Both the position numbers and the translations under genes were made by a program. A stretch of DNA of 64,000 nucleotides from an uncultured Vicinamibacterales bacterium (GTDB taxonomy: Bacteria; Acidobacteriota; Vicinamibacteria; Vicinamibacterales; UBA8438): positions 2,008,001 to 2,072,000 of the forward strand of contig OY282382.1 of the NCBI GenBank assembly GCA_958295905.1, read 5' to 3'. Positions 50,872 to 58,657 of the stretch are shown here, one piece after another (the stretch's first letter is position 1; the number at the start of each line of letters is the position of its first letter). The notes under the pieces were generated by a model, which made no database searches, was not told the origin of the DNA, and saw only the letters and a program-made list of their open reading frames with translations.

Positions 50872-51203
50872 TCGTCCGTCTCCTCACCGAGGTGCAAGCG
50901 GTCGAAGGCCTTCCAGTCATCCTCGGTCCAGTCGTCGAACGGTCCGGGACGCTGCGGCTCGGTGTCGCGCGGCGGGAGCTCGAGCGGGCCGGCGCCGGGC
51001 GCGTTGGCGAGGAGCCACTGTCCGAGGGATGGCCGCGGGTCGGTGGTCTCCTCCCAGACGCGGGCCGGCACGACCACGAACGCCCTGCGCGTCCCGATGC
51101 GTTGGGGGCCCTCTTCTTCGGCGCGGCGCAGCACCTCGGACAGCCTGGCCTTCGCCTCGGCGACGGTCCACGCGCGCGGCGACTTGCGTTGGTAGGTGAC
51201 CAT
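50868..51203 (-). CDS. Phd/YefM-family antitoxin
   Basis: A 111-residue antitoxin. RAWTVAEAKARLSEVLRRAE and GPQRIGTRRAFVVVPARVWE form the Phd DNA-binding fold; the C-terminus (PFDDWTEDDWKAFDRLHLGE) is the acidic toxin-neutralising tail. The ATG at 51203 follows GGGAG. An imperfect palindrome CCACCG-CATT-CGGCGG lies just upstream (about 51220-51235) and may be the autoregulatory operator. It overlaps the toxin gene. Confidence 0.88.
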   Translation of the reverse strand: MVTYQRKSPRAWTVAEAKARLSEVLRRAEEEGPQRIGTRRAFVVVPARVWEETTDPRPSLGQWLLANAPGAGPLELPPRDTEPQRPGPFDDWTEDDWKAFDRLHLGEETDD

Positions 51204-51254
51204 CGGTTGCTCCCGTTCGCCGCCGAATGCGGTGGTAGAAGTTGAGAAGAACCA

Positions 51255-51389
51255 GCGAGGCTCCGCCTCAGACCGACGAGACGTGTAGGTTCCGTGATCG
51301 CCGGCACCGTGGTCAGTCCATCAATGGCGAACACAACACGATCAAGACTGGACTAACTGTGAAGATCCCGGCGGCTCAAGGAATCTAGT
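51255..51389. repeat. Direct repeat block, copy A
   Basis: About 135 bp matching 52791-52923 at roughly 85% by eye, including long identical words (GGCGAACACAACACGATCAA, AACTGTGAAGATCCCGGC). Copy B ends on the stop codon of the DUF58 gene; copy A has the same end (TCTAG) but no gene beyond it. Confidence 0.85.
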
Positions 51390-51654
51390 CTAGACTGGTC
51401 CAGTCCGTGACGTCAAGGGCGAGAGGATGGTTCAGGTTCCGGCCGGCCGGAGACGCGCCTGACGCGCAGGCCGCGCGGGTCCGGTGACAACCGGCGTTGT
51501 CCTTTCCGTAGCTCCGCCCGTTCACCAACCCTCGCGCCGGAACCGGGACGGTCCCGTAGCGGCGCGCGGGCGGAAGCCGTACGTCGTGGCACGGGTGCTG
51601 CACCCAAATTCGTCATGGCCCCGCCGTCCCCGATGCACGAGCCCCGGCAGCCTG

Positions 51655-52020
51655 ACCGCGGCGTCCTGCGTCAGGTGGTGCGCGGGCACTTCGAGACGCT
51701 TCCGAGAGCGGGCGGCCGGCCTGCGCGACGGCGGGGGGATGCCCCGCTTCGTCGAGCAGACGTTCCCGGGATTTTCCGGGGTGGGGCCGGCTCGGCGGCG
51801 GCTTCGCGCGGCTCCGGTGCGGGCGCGGCTTCGGACGGCTCGCGCCGTTCGCCGGCAGGGGGCGGGGTTCTGTCCGAGCTGCCACGGGCGTCCGATTTCC
51901 GGGCGCGCCGCGCATCCGGCGGACGACGGGTTCCCGCGCGTCCCCGTGCGGCAAGAGGTGTCGAGTCTGCCGCTGCGCCTGCGCCAACGGCTGGTGTGGG
52001 ATCCCGCTCGTGCCCGGGGG
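51655..52020 (+). pseudogene. IS91-family transposase relic
   Basis: The N-terminal zinc-binding region of an IS91 transposase can be followed with two frame changes: GVLRQVVRGHFETL, GMPRFVEQTF, then GGGFARLRCGRGFGRLAPF, then GAGFCPSCHGRP, RAAHPADDGFPRVPVRQ and LPLRLRQRLVWDPA. FCPSC and PRVPVRQ are family marks. Most of the gene is gone. It lies between the two direct repeat blocks. The DNA from 51390 to 51654 holds nothing recognised. Confidence 0.75.
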
Positions 52021-52120
52021 CCGCCGGGGTTCGACGTCACAACGGCTCTCGTGATGATTCCGGCTCGGCAATGAACCGGCCGCAATGGTGCGGTCGGCAA
52101 CAACACTGGGAGGTTCTGCA

Positions 52121-52318
52121 ATGAAGACTTGGCGACGTCGTTTGACCTTGGCGGCTCTCGTGGCGGCGCTCTCGCAGACGGCTGTTCCCGTGCAGGGCCA
52201 GGCGTTTCGGCCCCCTCTGGACGTGCTGTGCACGCCCGTGACCATCTGTTTCCGGAGCGTGTGGGGCGGGTATTACTGTTTCACGTTCCCCTGCCCGGAG
52301 TGGCCGTGGTGGAGCTGA
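52121..52318 (+). CDS. Small exported peptide, Cys/Trp-rich end
   Basis: A 65-residue product with a signal peptide (RRRLTLAALVAALSQTAVPV, cut near QGQA) and a short mature part rich in Cys and aromatic residues (LCTPVTICFRSVWGGYYCF, then PCPEWPWWS). GGGAGG precedes the ATG at good spacing. No family recognised. The four cysteines could form disulfides. It lies among mobile-element relics, so it may be a stray cargo gene. Confidence 0.55.
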   Translation: MKTWRRRLTLAALVAALSQTAVPVQGQAFRPPLDVLCTPVTICFRSVWGGYYCFTFPCPEWPWWS

Positions 52319-52790
52319 TCGGATGCGAATGAGGCCCCGTTGATTCCGGCCCGGCTCGGGGAGGACCGGTGGAAACCGGCCGCAATGGCCGGCATGATGG
52401 GGTTGTGGAGAACGGAACACGTATTTGTTTCTGCTTCTTCCCGTCGCCGCGATCCCGGGACCGTGGTTACGTACGTGGGGGGAACGCGCGGACGAACGCC
52501 GCTGCGAGTGACGACCGAGCTTCCGGACGGCCCTCTATTCCACCCGCTCGACAGTCCGATCCGGTTCACGCAGGCGGGGCGGCCTCCGGGCCGCCCCGCC
52601 TGAATTCGGCGCTGGTTCGGTGCGACGCGGGGTTTCGCCACGGGCTGTTGACCTTGAAAGGGCGGCTTTCCCGCCGCCGATGAGTCAGCGACACCGAGCC
52701 TCTCGCGCTTGGCTTGGGGGGCCGCACCGCGCAATCGACCTGCGGCGGGAAGCGAGAGAATGACGCCGCATATTTCCGGACGGCGCATCG
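52319..52790. other. Non-coding stretch
   Basis: No gene seen. It contains one interspersed repeat copy (52610-52648). Part of 52335-52390 loosely repeats 52045-52095 (GATTCCGGC, AACCGGCCGCAATGG). Confidence 0.45.
52610..52648 (+). repeat. Interspersed repeat copy 7
   Basis: CGCTGGTTCGGTGCGACGCG followed by GGGTTTCGCCACGGGCTGT; the best match to the core consensus. Confidence 0.75.
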
Positions 52791-52923
52791 GCGAGGCTCC
52801 GCCTCGGACCGGCGAGCATGCAGGTTCCGTGATCGCGGGTGCCGGGGTCCGTCAACCGATGGCGAACACAACACGATCAAGCTGGGCTTAACTGTGAAGA
52901 TCCCGGCAGCCCAAGGAGTCTAC
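52791..52923. repeat. Direct repeat block, copy B
   Basis: Partner of 51255-51389. It ends on the TAG stop of the DUF58 gene, so this is probably the original 3' flank and copy A the duplicate. Confidence 0.85.
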
Positions 52924-53831
52924 CGCCGCTTCATCTGCTTGCGGTCCAGCAGGAACGTGACCACGGTGTCGTGAAAGTGCCGGCCGGCGCCGCCGAGCCG
53001 CAGCACGTCGAGCCCGCGGTCCCGGGCCTGGTGCTCCACCGCGTCCTGCCACTCGCCGGCCCGGCGCGCCAACTGGCGCAGGTCGTGGGCCGCGAGCATC
53101 CGGGTGCGGCCGGTCTCCACGTCGGCGGCCTCGACCCAGCCGGCGGACAGGGCCGGGAGCTCGAACGCGAACGCGCTGTCGATCAGCACGATGAACACGT
53201 CGTGCGCGCTGTTCATGTCGGCCAGCTCGGCCAGGAAGACGTCCGGGTCTTCGAACAGAAAGTCGGAGACCACGGGCACGAGCGAGCGTTTGCGCAGCAG
53301 CCCCGCGAAGCTCGCCTGGGGGGCCGAGCCCGTGCCGTTCTTTCTCCGAAGCTGGTCCTGATAGACGTCGACGCAGTGGATGGCGTGGTTCCGCCCGGCC
53401 TGCGGGCGCACCGCGATCCGCCGCACGCCGCGGTCGAAGGTGACGAGGCCGGCCCGGTCCTGGAAGAAGGCGGCGGCCATGGCGAACGTGGCCACGGTGC
53501 GGGCGATGACCTTCGCGATCGACCCGCCACCCGCCCCGCACCGGGTGGATTCGGAGATGTCGGCCGCGACGATCACCGAGGTGCTGCTCTCCTGGTCGAA
53601 CTCGCGGGTCATCAGGGGGCTGAAGTTGGTGATCGTCGACTGCGCCCAGTCGATGGCCGACGGCCGGTCGCCGGGCTGCCAGTCGCGCAGGCCCGCGAGG
53701 TCGTGGCCGGGGCCGTGGACGAGGCTCGGGTGGATGCCGCTGGCCAGCTCCTGCATCCGCCGCCGGACGACGAGCTCGACGTCCCGAATCTCCTCCCAGG
53801 ACACCAGCGAGTCTTCCGCGTCGAGGCTCAT
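52920..53831 (-). CDS. DUF58 protein (MxaS-like)
   Basis: A 303-residue protein. GIHPSLVHGPGHDLAGLRDW then QPGDRPSAIDWAQST is the DUF58 signature, followed by a VWA-like half (SSTSVIVAADISEST, MAAAFFQDRAGLVTFD, SLVPVVSDFLFEDPDVFLAE). The ATG at 53831 overlaps the MoxR stop as ATGA. In mxa-type clusters this is MxaS, working beside the MoxR ATPase in enzyme maturation. No membrane segment is seen. Confidence 0.85.
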   Translation of the reverse strand: MSLDAEDSLVSWEEIRDVELVVRRRMQELASGIHPSLVHGPGHDLAGLRDWQPGDRPSAIDWAQSTITNFSPLMTREFDQESSTSVIVAADISESTRCGAGGGSIAKVIARTVATFAMAAAFFQDRAGLVTFDRGVRRIAVRPQAGRNHAIHCVDVYQDQLRRKNGTGSAPQASFAGLLRKRSLVPVVSDFLFEDPDVFLAELADMNSAHDVFIVLIDSAFAFELPALSAGWVEAADVETGRTRMLAAHDLRQLARRAGEWQDAVEHQARDRGLDVLRLGGAGRHFHDTVVTFLLDRKQMKRR

Positions 53832-54892
53832 GGGATGGGCACCCGGTCGATGATGTCCTCGATGACGTCGTCGACCCGCACGCGGTGGCTCGACGCATGG
53901 GGCGCCAGCCAGATTCGGTGGCCGAGCACGTACGGGGCCAGCGCCTGCACGTCCTCGGGATAGACCTCCGCCCGCCGGCCGGACAGCAGGGCCCAGACCT
54001 TGACGAGCCGGCCCCAGCAGATCGTGGCGCGGGGCGAGCCCCCGAGGTCCACGAACTGCTCCACCAGGGGGGAGGGCGAATGCTGCCGCCACGCCGTCTC
54101 CGGGCTGTAGGGCCGGGTCGCCGCCACCAACCGGCGGATGTACTTCCCGAGGGCCTCGTGCAGGAACACCTGCTCGCCGATGCGCGCCCGCAGCTCCAGC
54201 ACCCGCGCCTTCGGCATCAGCCCGTCGAGGTGGACCTTCTTGAAGTCGAAGGCCACCAGCTTCTGCTCCTCCTCGGGGGGCAGATACCCGATGTTGACGA
54301 TGATCGCGAAGCGGTCGGTGGCCGCCTCCGACAGGGGAAAGGTGCCCTGGCCGAGCTCGATCGGGTTCATGGTGGCGATGGCGAAGCTGAAGGCGGGAAG
54401 CCGGTAGGTTTCCTTGCCCACGGTGACCGAGCGGTCCTGCAGGCCCTCGAGGAACGCGCTCTGCGACTTCAGGGGGATGCGGTTGATCTCGTCGAGCAGG
54501 ATCACCTCGGCCGAGGCGAGGGGGCCGAACTCGGTCATGAACTCGCCGGTCGCGGGGTTGATCATCTGGAACCCCACGACCTCGGTCGGCTGCAGGTCGG
54601 CGCGCCCCTGCAGGCGCGCGAACCGGGTGCCGCTGATGGCGGCGAGGATGACCCCGAAGAAGGTCTTGCCGACGCCGGGCACGCCGCGCAGCAGCAGGTT
54701 GCCGGCGTTCACCTGCCGCTGCTCCTCCTGGTCGTAGGTCGTGGGGATCTCGGCCAGCAGCACCATGTTGGCGAGGGCCTTCTCCCGCTCGTACCCGACC
54801 AGGGCCTTGCCGCCCTCGGCAATGATCGCGTCGTGGAAGTCGACGGCGTCCTGCAGGTCGGCGCGCATGGCGTGGCGGCGGCGCGCGGTCAC
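53828..54892 (-). CDS. MoxR-family AAA+ ATPase
   Basis: A 354-residue AAA+ chaperone. Walker A LLRGVPGVGKTF, Walker B AEVILLDEINRIPLKSQSAF, FAIATMNPIELGQGTFPLSE and ATDRFAIIVNIGYLPPEEEQ are the MoxR motifs, with a C-terminal lid (ATICWGRLVKVWALLSGRRA). The GTG at 54892 is proposed since it overlaps the upstream stop as GTGA, the habit of this genome; the ATG at 54868 is the alternative. It is coupled to the DUF58 gene and probably remodels a metal- or cofactor-dependent periplasmic enzyme with the VWA proteins. Confidence 0.87.
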   Translation of the reverse strand: MTARRRHAMRADLQDAVDFHDAIIAEGGKALVGYEREKALANMVLLAEIPTTYDQEEQRQVNAGNLLLRGVPGVGKTFFGVILAAISGTRFARLQGRADLQPTEVVGFQMINPATGEFMTEFGPLASAEVILLDEINRIPLKSQSAFLEGLQDRSVTVGKETYRLPAFSFAIATMNPIELGQGTFPLSEAATDRFAIIVNIGYLPPEEEQKLVAFDFKKVHLDGLMPKARVLELRARIGEQVFLHEALGKYIRRLVAATRPYSPETAWRQHSPSPLVEQFVDLGGSPRATICWGRLVKVWALLSGRRAEVYPEDVQALAPYVLGHRIWLAPHASSHRVRVDDVIEDIIDRVPIP

Positions 54893-55407
54893 GAAGCCGC
54901 GTCCGGCTCCAGCAGGGGCCTCAGCCCGCCCCACGTCTGCGGATCGAGCGCGAGCAGGCTCGCCAGATACACGTCCACGTCGGGGGCGTCGAAGCGTTCG
55001 TGGAGGGTGTCCACGGCCGGGGCGAGCCGGGCTGTCGCGACCGGTTCCGGCTCGTCGTCCGGCGGGATCAGGCCGTCGTCGTTGGGTATGCCCAGCGCAT
55101 CGAGAAACACGCCGAGCAGGGCCCTGCGGTGGGCGAGATGCAGCGTGGTCAGGAGCGACGAGGCCAGCGTGTTGTCGGGATGGACGCGGCGCACGAAGTA
55201 GTCGATCCGCTTGTCGACCGACAGCTTGCGCACGCCCGCGGGCCGGAAGCGCAGGGCGCCGGCCAGGGCCTCGTCGGCCTGCCCGCGCAGCTCCGGGTCG
55301 TCGCCGTACATGGCGTGGACCGCGAGCCGGCGGACCGGCTCGTCCAGGGCCGGCCACAGGCGGGCCGGTGTCAGCTTGTCCAACGAAAGGCGGTGCAGTA
55401 GAGACAC
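54889..55407 (-). CDS. Unknown protein in the MoxR operon
   Basis: A 172-residue protein (GTG start) with no family I recognise. It is mostly alpha-helical: LWPALDEPVRRLAVHAMYGD, RQADEALAGALRF-like ELRGQADEALAGALRFRP, KLSVDKRIDYFVRRVHPDN, SSLLTTLHLAHRRALLGVFL. The end is acidic. The stop overlaps the MoxR start (GTGA), so it heads a three-gene operon with MoxR and DUF58 and probably works with them. Confidence 0.7.
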   Translation of the reverse strand: MSLLHRLSLDKLTPARLWPALDEPVRRLAVHAMYGDDPELRGQADEALAGALRFRPAGVRKLSVDKRIDYFVRRVHPDNTLASSLLTTLHLAHRRALLGVFLDALGIPNDDGLIPPDDEPEPVATARLAPAVDTLHERFDAPDVDVYLASLLALDPQTWGGLRPLLEPDAAS

Positions 55408-55468
55408 GATAATCGGTGAAAACTCGGTGAAGCGGGACGGTGGCCGGCGGGCGCCGACGCCTGTCCCG

Positions 55469-56014
55469 CTAGGGATCGGTCGGGCGCGCGGCGAGGAACT
55501 CGCGGGCCATCCGGCGGGCGCTGTCGCGGATGGAGCGCACCGCGGCGTTGTTGGTGATGGTGGCCCGGGCCACCGCGTCGATGTCGTCGCCGACGGTCAT
55601 CGGGGCCAGCACGCTCTTGCCCCGGAACTGCTCGATGAACTCGGGGAGATCGATCGAGAAGTAGCCGAACGGCTCGCTGTGATACACCATGCTGACGTCG
55701 AGCAGGACACCGCTCGGCGCCATGCCCACCAGCATCCAGATCTCGCCCTTGTAGCCGCGGACGTCCCGCGCGAAGTCGACGGTGAAGAACCCGAGGCCGA
55801 CCAGGGTGTCCCCGCCGTTCGGTCCCGGCCGGTAGCCGCGGTAGTGGGGCGTCCCGCGGTCGACGAAGCGGAAGGTCTCGGCACCCGGCAACGCGTCGCG
55901 CAGATAGCGTTCATAGCGCGGGATGTCGTCGATGGCCCGCCACCGCTGCGCAACGGCGCCGGCGGGAAGGCCGGCGAACACGAGAAGCGCCGCCAGCCAT
56001 GCACGTGATTTCAC
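55469..56014 (-). CDS. Exported FMN-binding-domain protein, first copy
   Basis: A 181-residue protein with a signal peptide (WLAALLVFAGLPAGAVAQ). YRGYRPGPNGGDTLVGLGFF, GYKGEIWMLVGMAPSGVLLD, EPFGYFSIDLPEFIEQFRGK and DDIDAVARATITNNAAVRSI follow the RnfG/NosR FMN-binding domain; RATIT corresponds to the site where FMN is bound covalently to Thr. The GTG at 56014 follows AGGGG. A paralogue lies at 57983-58615. It probably passes electrons in the periplasm, perhaps to the membrane ferredoxin at 59376. Confidence 0.82.
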   Translation of the reverse strand: MKSRAWLAALLVFAGLPAGAVAQRWRAIDDIPRYERYLRDALPGAETFRFVDRGTPHYRGYRPGPNGGDTLVGLGFFTVDFARDVRGYKGEIWMLVGMAPSGVLLDVSMVYHSEPFGYFSIDLPEFIEQFRGKSVLAPMTVGDDIDAVARATITNNAAVRSIRDSARRMAREFLAARPTDP

Positions 56015-56100
56015 GTCGTTCCCCTACCCTTCTCTGCGCCCGCGGCCCTCTGCGCCGACACCGCGCAGGGGCGCAGAGAGGCGCCCCCGAACGGCGTCCG

Positions 56101-56301
56101 CTACGCGCTGTACTTGACGAAGCACACGATCACGGCGGCCATGGTCATGATCCGCAGTCCATGCATCAACAGCACGGGAAGGGGGCACGATCACCAGCAC
56201 AACAGTAGCTGCAGACCGCCCATCGCAACAAGCAGGCATCCCATGCCCGCGACGAGCGCCGCGAAGCCCAACACGATGCGTTCCGTCCTGTCGGCGAACA
56301 T
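56101..56301 (-). pseudogene. Small two-helix membrane ORF with an in-frame UGA
   Basis: From ATG 56301: MFADRTERIVLGFAALVAGM and GCLLVAMGGLQLLLCW, a membrane helix, then TGA (56191-56193), then in the same frame SCPLPVLLMHGLRIMTMAAV and IVCFVKYSA ending at TAG (56101). Both halves look like membrane segments, so this may be a 66-residue protein broken by a stop, or a readthrough. The start is weak and another frame may supply the N-terminus. Confidence 0.3.
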
Positions 56302-56473
56302 CCGGCCGGTTCGCCCGTCCAGATCAGCGAGACCGCCGGCGTACCGGCCGCCGCCGCGGTACCGGGCGCGCCGTGCCGCATGCTCATGCTCTCCCCCTCG
56401 GATTGGCCGGGGGGCGACCGGGGCCTGCGCCTCGAATCGGTGCGCCCACCCATCATAGCAGTCCCCGGCGGAA

Positions 56474-56521
56474 GGCCCCGCTGCATGCCCCGCAGGGGCA
56501 TCCCACGCTGACTGCGCGTGA
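56474..56521 (-). repeat. Interspersed repeat copy 8, degenerate
   Basis: CCCCGCTGCATGCCCCGCAG, GGGCATCCCACGCTGACTGC resembles the long form at 49611-49650 (CCCCGCTGCATT.., GCATCCCGCTTGACTGC). Confidence 0.5.
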
Positions 56522-56706
56522 CGGCCCGCCCCCGATTCGAGGGGTCGCCACCGTCTTGCCGACCGGCCGGCGCCGCGTGAGACCCCTATTCCGCCCGTCC
56601 GGAGCCCCAGGACCCGCCACGATGCCGCCTGCGCACGGCGGCGGCGCGTGGGCGGTCCTGCGTGGCGCCGGGGACATCCGCTTCCGGGCCGGCTATAATC
56701 CCCCGA

Positions 56707-56815
56707 GATTGCCGGCGGCGGTCTCCAGAGGTTCTCATGCGGTCGACGACGGACCGGAGAGCTCCGAAAGGGCCCGAGTATTGCCGCCTGCGGTCTCTGG
56801 AGGTTCTCATGCCTG
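56707..56815 (+). repeat. 37-bp repeat doubling a ribosome binding site and start codon, 72 bp apart
   Basis: ATTGCCGGCGGCGGTCTCCA, GAGGTTCTCATG (from about 56708) recurs as ATTGCCGCCTGCGGTCTCTG, GAGGTTCTCATG (from about 56780). Both copies end in an in-frame ATG (56737 and 56809). Confidence 0.88.
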
Positions 56816-57990
56816 TTCGGTCCGCCGCCGCTCTCGTGCTTCTCGCGGTCGCCGTTTCCGCCCTGCCGCCGGCGCCGGCCGGCGCCGGGGAGCGGCTCGT
56901 GACCCTCGAACGGTTCGTGCCGCATACGTCGACGGTGCCCGCCACCGCGGGCCGGCGCGTCGGCCTGTACCTGCGCGAGAAGGCGGGGGCCGAGGCGATC
57001 GCCCGGTTCGAGTCCGGGGCGCCGCCGGAGGGGCGTGTCGTGCTGTTCGTGCACGGCGGCTCGGTGCCGTCGGTGCCCGACTACGACCTCGACTACAAGG
57101 ACTACAGCTGGATGGGTCATCTCGCCGCCGCGGGGTTCGATACCTTCGCCATGGACCAGACCGGGTACGGCCGGTCGCCGCGGCCGATGATGGACGATGC
57201 GTGCAACATGAGCGAGGCCGACCAAGCCCTCGTGACGCCGCATCCCCTCGCCGCGCCGTGCGAGCCCAGCTACCCGTTCGGGTCGACCACGGTGCAGTCG
57301 GACTGGGACGAAATCGACACCGTCGTCGACTACATCCGCGATCTGCGGGGCGTGGAACGGGTCAGCCTCATCGGGTGGTCGGCGGGGGGGCGCCGCGCCG
57401 GCGGCTATGCGGCGCGGCATCCGGAGAAGGTCGACCGGCTCTTTCTGTTCGCCCCCGGATACGGCCCGGACGGGTCCTCCGAGGCTCCTGCCGAGCTGCC
57501 CCGGCCCGGCGTGCCGATGCGTTTGCAGACCCGCGAGACGTTGACCCAGGGACGGTGGGAGGACAACGTCGTCTGTGAGAACCAGGTCGATCCGGGCATT
57601 CGAGAGGTCATCTGGCGTACCATCCTGTCGTTCGACGCGCTCGGGTCGGTGTGGGGGCCGCCCGAGGGGGTCATGCGGGTGAGGGCCGGCAATTCGTCCT
57701 GGGGATGGAACCGGGAGTACGCCGCGAAGGTGACCGCTCCGACGATGATTGTGGTCGGCGAGCAGGACAACCCGGCCGCGCGCGGCGTGCTGCACGCCGA
57801 CCTGACGGGGACCGACTCCCGGGTCCTGGTGACCATGGAGTGCTCGACTCATTTCGCGGTCTGGGAGACCACCCAGTACAAGTTCATGCACCGGGCGTCC
57901 CTCGAGTGGCTCGCCGAGGGCACCTTCCGCGGACACCGCAATGGCGTATATCGAGTGGGCGTCGACGGCGCCGAACCGGCGGGTGAGTGA
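56809..57990 (+). CDS. Exported alpha/beta hydrolase
   Basis: A 393-residue protein with a signal peptide (SAAALVLLAVAVSALPPAPA). VVLFVHGGSVPSVPDYDL forms the oxyanion region, GVERVSLIGWSAGGRRAGG carries the nucleophile Ser191, TMIVVGEQDNPAARG the acidic residue and ECSTHFAVWE the His. The ATG at 56809 follows GGAGG; an in-frame ATG at 56737 lies in a duplicated copy of the same start region and would bury the signal peptide. The end overlaps the next gene's start. The substrate is unknown. Confidence 0.83.
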   Translation: MPVRSAAALVLLAVAVSALPPAPAGAGERLVTLERFVPHTSTVPATAGRRVGLYLREKAGAEAIARFESGAPPEGRVVLFVHGGSVPSVPDYDLDYKDYSWMGHLAAAGFDTFAMDQTGYGRSPRPMMDDACNMSEADQALVTPHPLAAPCEPSYPFGSTTVQSDWDEIDTVVDYIRDLRGVERVSLIGWSAGGRRAGGYAARHPEKVDRLFLFAPGYGPDGSSEAPAELPRPGVPMRLQTRETLTQGRWEDNVVCENQVDPGIREVIWRTILSFDALGSVWGPPEGVMRVRAGNSSWGWNREYAAKVTAPTMIVVGEQDNPAARGVLHADLTGTDSRVLVTMECSTHFAVWETTQYKFMHRASLEWLAEGTFRGHRNGVYRVGVDGAEPAGE

Positions 57991-58615
57991 CCGCCGGCCG
58001 CCGGGCCTTCGCGGGTCCGCGGTCCCGTGCGCCGTCCCCGGTGGAACCCGGCATCGCACTCCGGCCGGGGCACGCCGCGGGGCCTTCCGACCCGGGCGGC
58101 TGGTCTTTCTGCTGGTCCTGTCGGCGGGCGCGGCGGGCTTCTCGCAGGGGCTGGTTTCGCCCGCGGACGAGGCGGCGTTGCGGCGCCTCCTGCCCCAGGC
58201 GGATCACTTCGAGCTGCATGAGCGGGGCACGCGGCACTTCCGCGCGTTCGGGGAGCCGCGGGCCGGTGCGGCGCCTCGATTGATCGGGCTGGCCTTCTTC
58301 ACCACCGATCTCACCCCCCGCATCTATGCCTACAAGGGACGCATCACGAGCCTGGTGGCGATGGACCCGGCCGGACGCCTGATCGGGGTGCAGGTGGTGC
58401 ACCACTACGAGCCGTTCGGCTACTTCTCGATCGACCTGCCCGGGTTCCCCCGCCAGTTCGCCGGCAGGAGCATCCTCGATCCGCTCGAGGTGGGACGAGA
58501 TGTCGACGCCGTCTCCCGCGCCACGATCACCATGGAAGCGGCGACCCGCGCCATCCGGCAGGGCGCGAGACGGCTCGCCCGCGATTTCCTCGCCGAGCAG
58601 CACGCGGATCGCTGA
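57983..58615 (+). CDS. Exported FMN-binding-domain protein, second copy
   Basis: A protein of about 210 residues, paralogue of 55469-56014. After a long N-terminus comes the signal core (LVFLLVLSAGAAGFSQG), then LIGLAFFTTDLTPRIYAYKG, HHYEPFGYFSIDLPGFPRQF and GRDVDAVSRATITMEAATRA with the likely FMN-Thr site (SRATIT). The GTG at 57983 overlaps the hydrolase stop; the first 45 residues contain an interspersed repeat copy, so the true start may be later. Likely periplasmic electron carrier. Confidence 0.78.
   Translation: MSDRRPPGLRGSAVPCAVPGGTRHRTPAGARRGAFRPGRLVFLLVLSAGAAGFSQGLVSPADEAALRRLLPQADHFELHERGTRHFRAFGEPRAGAAPRLIGLAFFTTDLTPRIYAYKGRITSLVAMDPAGRLIGVQVVHHYEPFGYFSIDLPGFPRQFAGRSILDPLEVGRDVDAVSRATITMEAATRAIRQGARRLARDFLAEQHADR
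58034..58062 (-). repeat. Interspersed repeat copy 9, within a coding start
   Basis: On the minus strand GAGTGCGATGCCGGGTTCCA, CCGGGGACGG. It lies in the N-terminal extension of the FMN-binding protein, upstream of its signal peptide. Confidence 0.5.
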
Positions 58616-58657
58616 CCGGTTCGTTCGACTCCGGCGTGTCTCGGGTCGGTTCCCGGC

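Larger units (their letters stand above)
56015..56808. other. Long intergenic region with a small broken ORF and repeats
   Basis: 794 bp between divergent genes. It contains the small membrane ORF with an internal stop (56101-56301), a degenerate interspersed repeat (56474-56521) and the duplicated start region of the next gene (56707-56815). No full gene. Confidence 0.5.
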
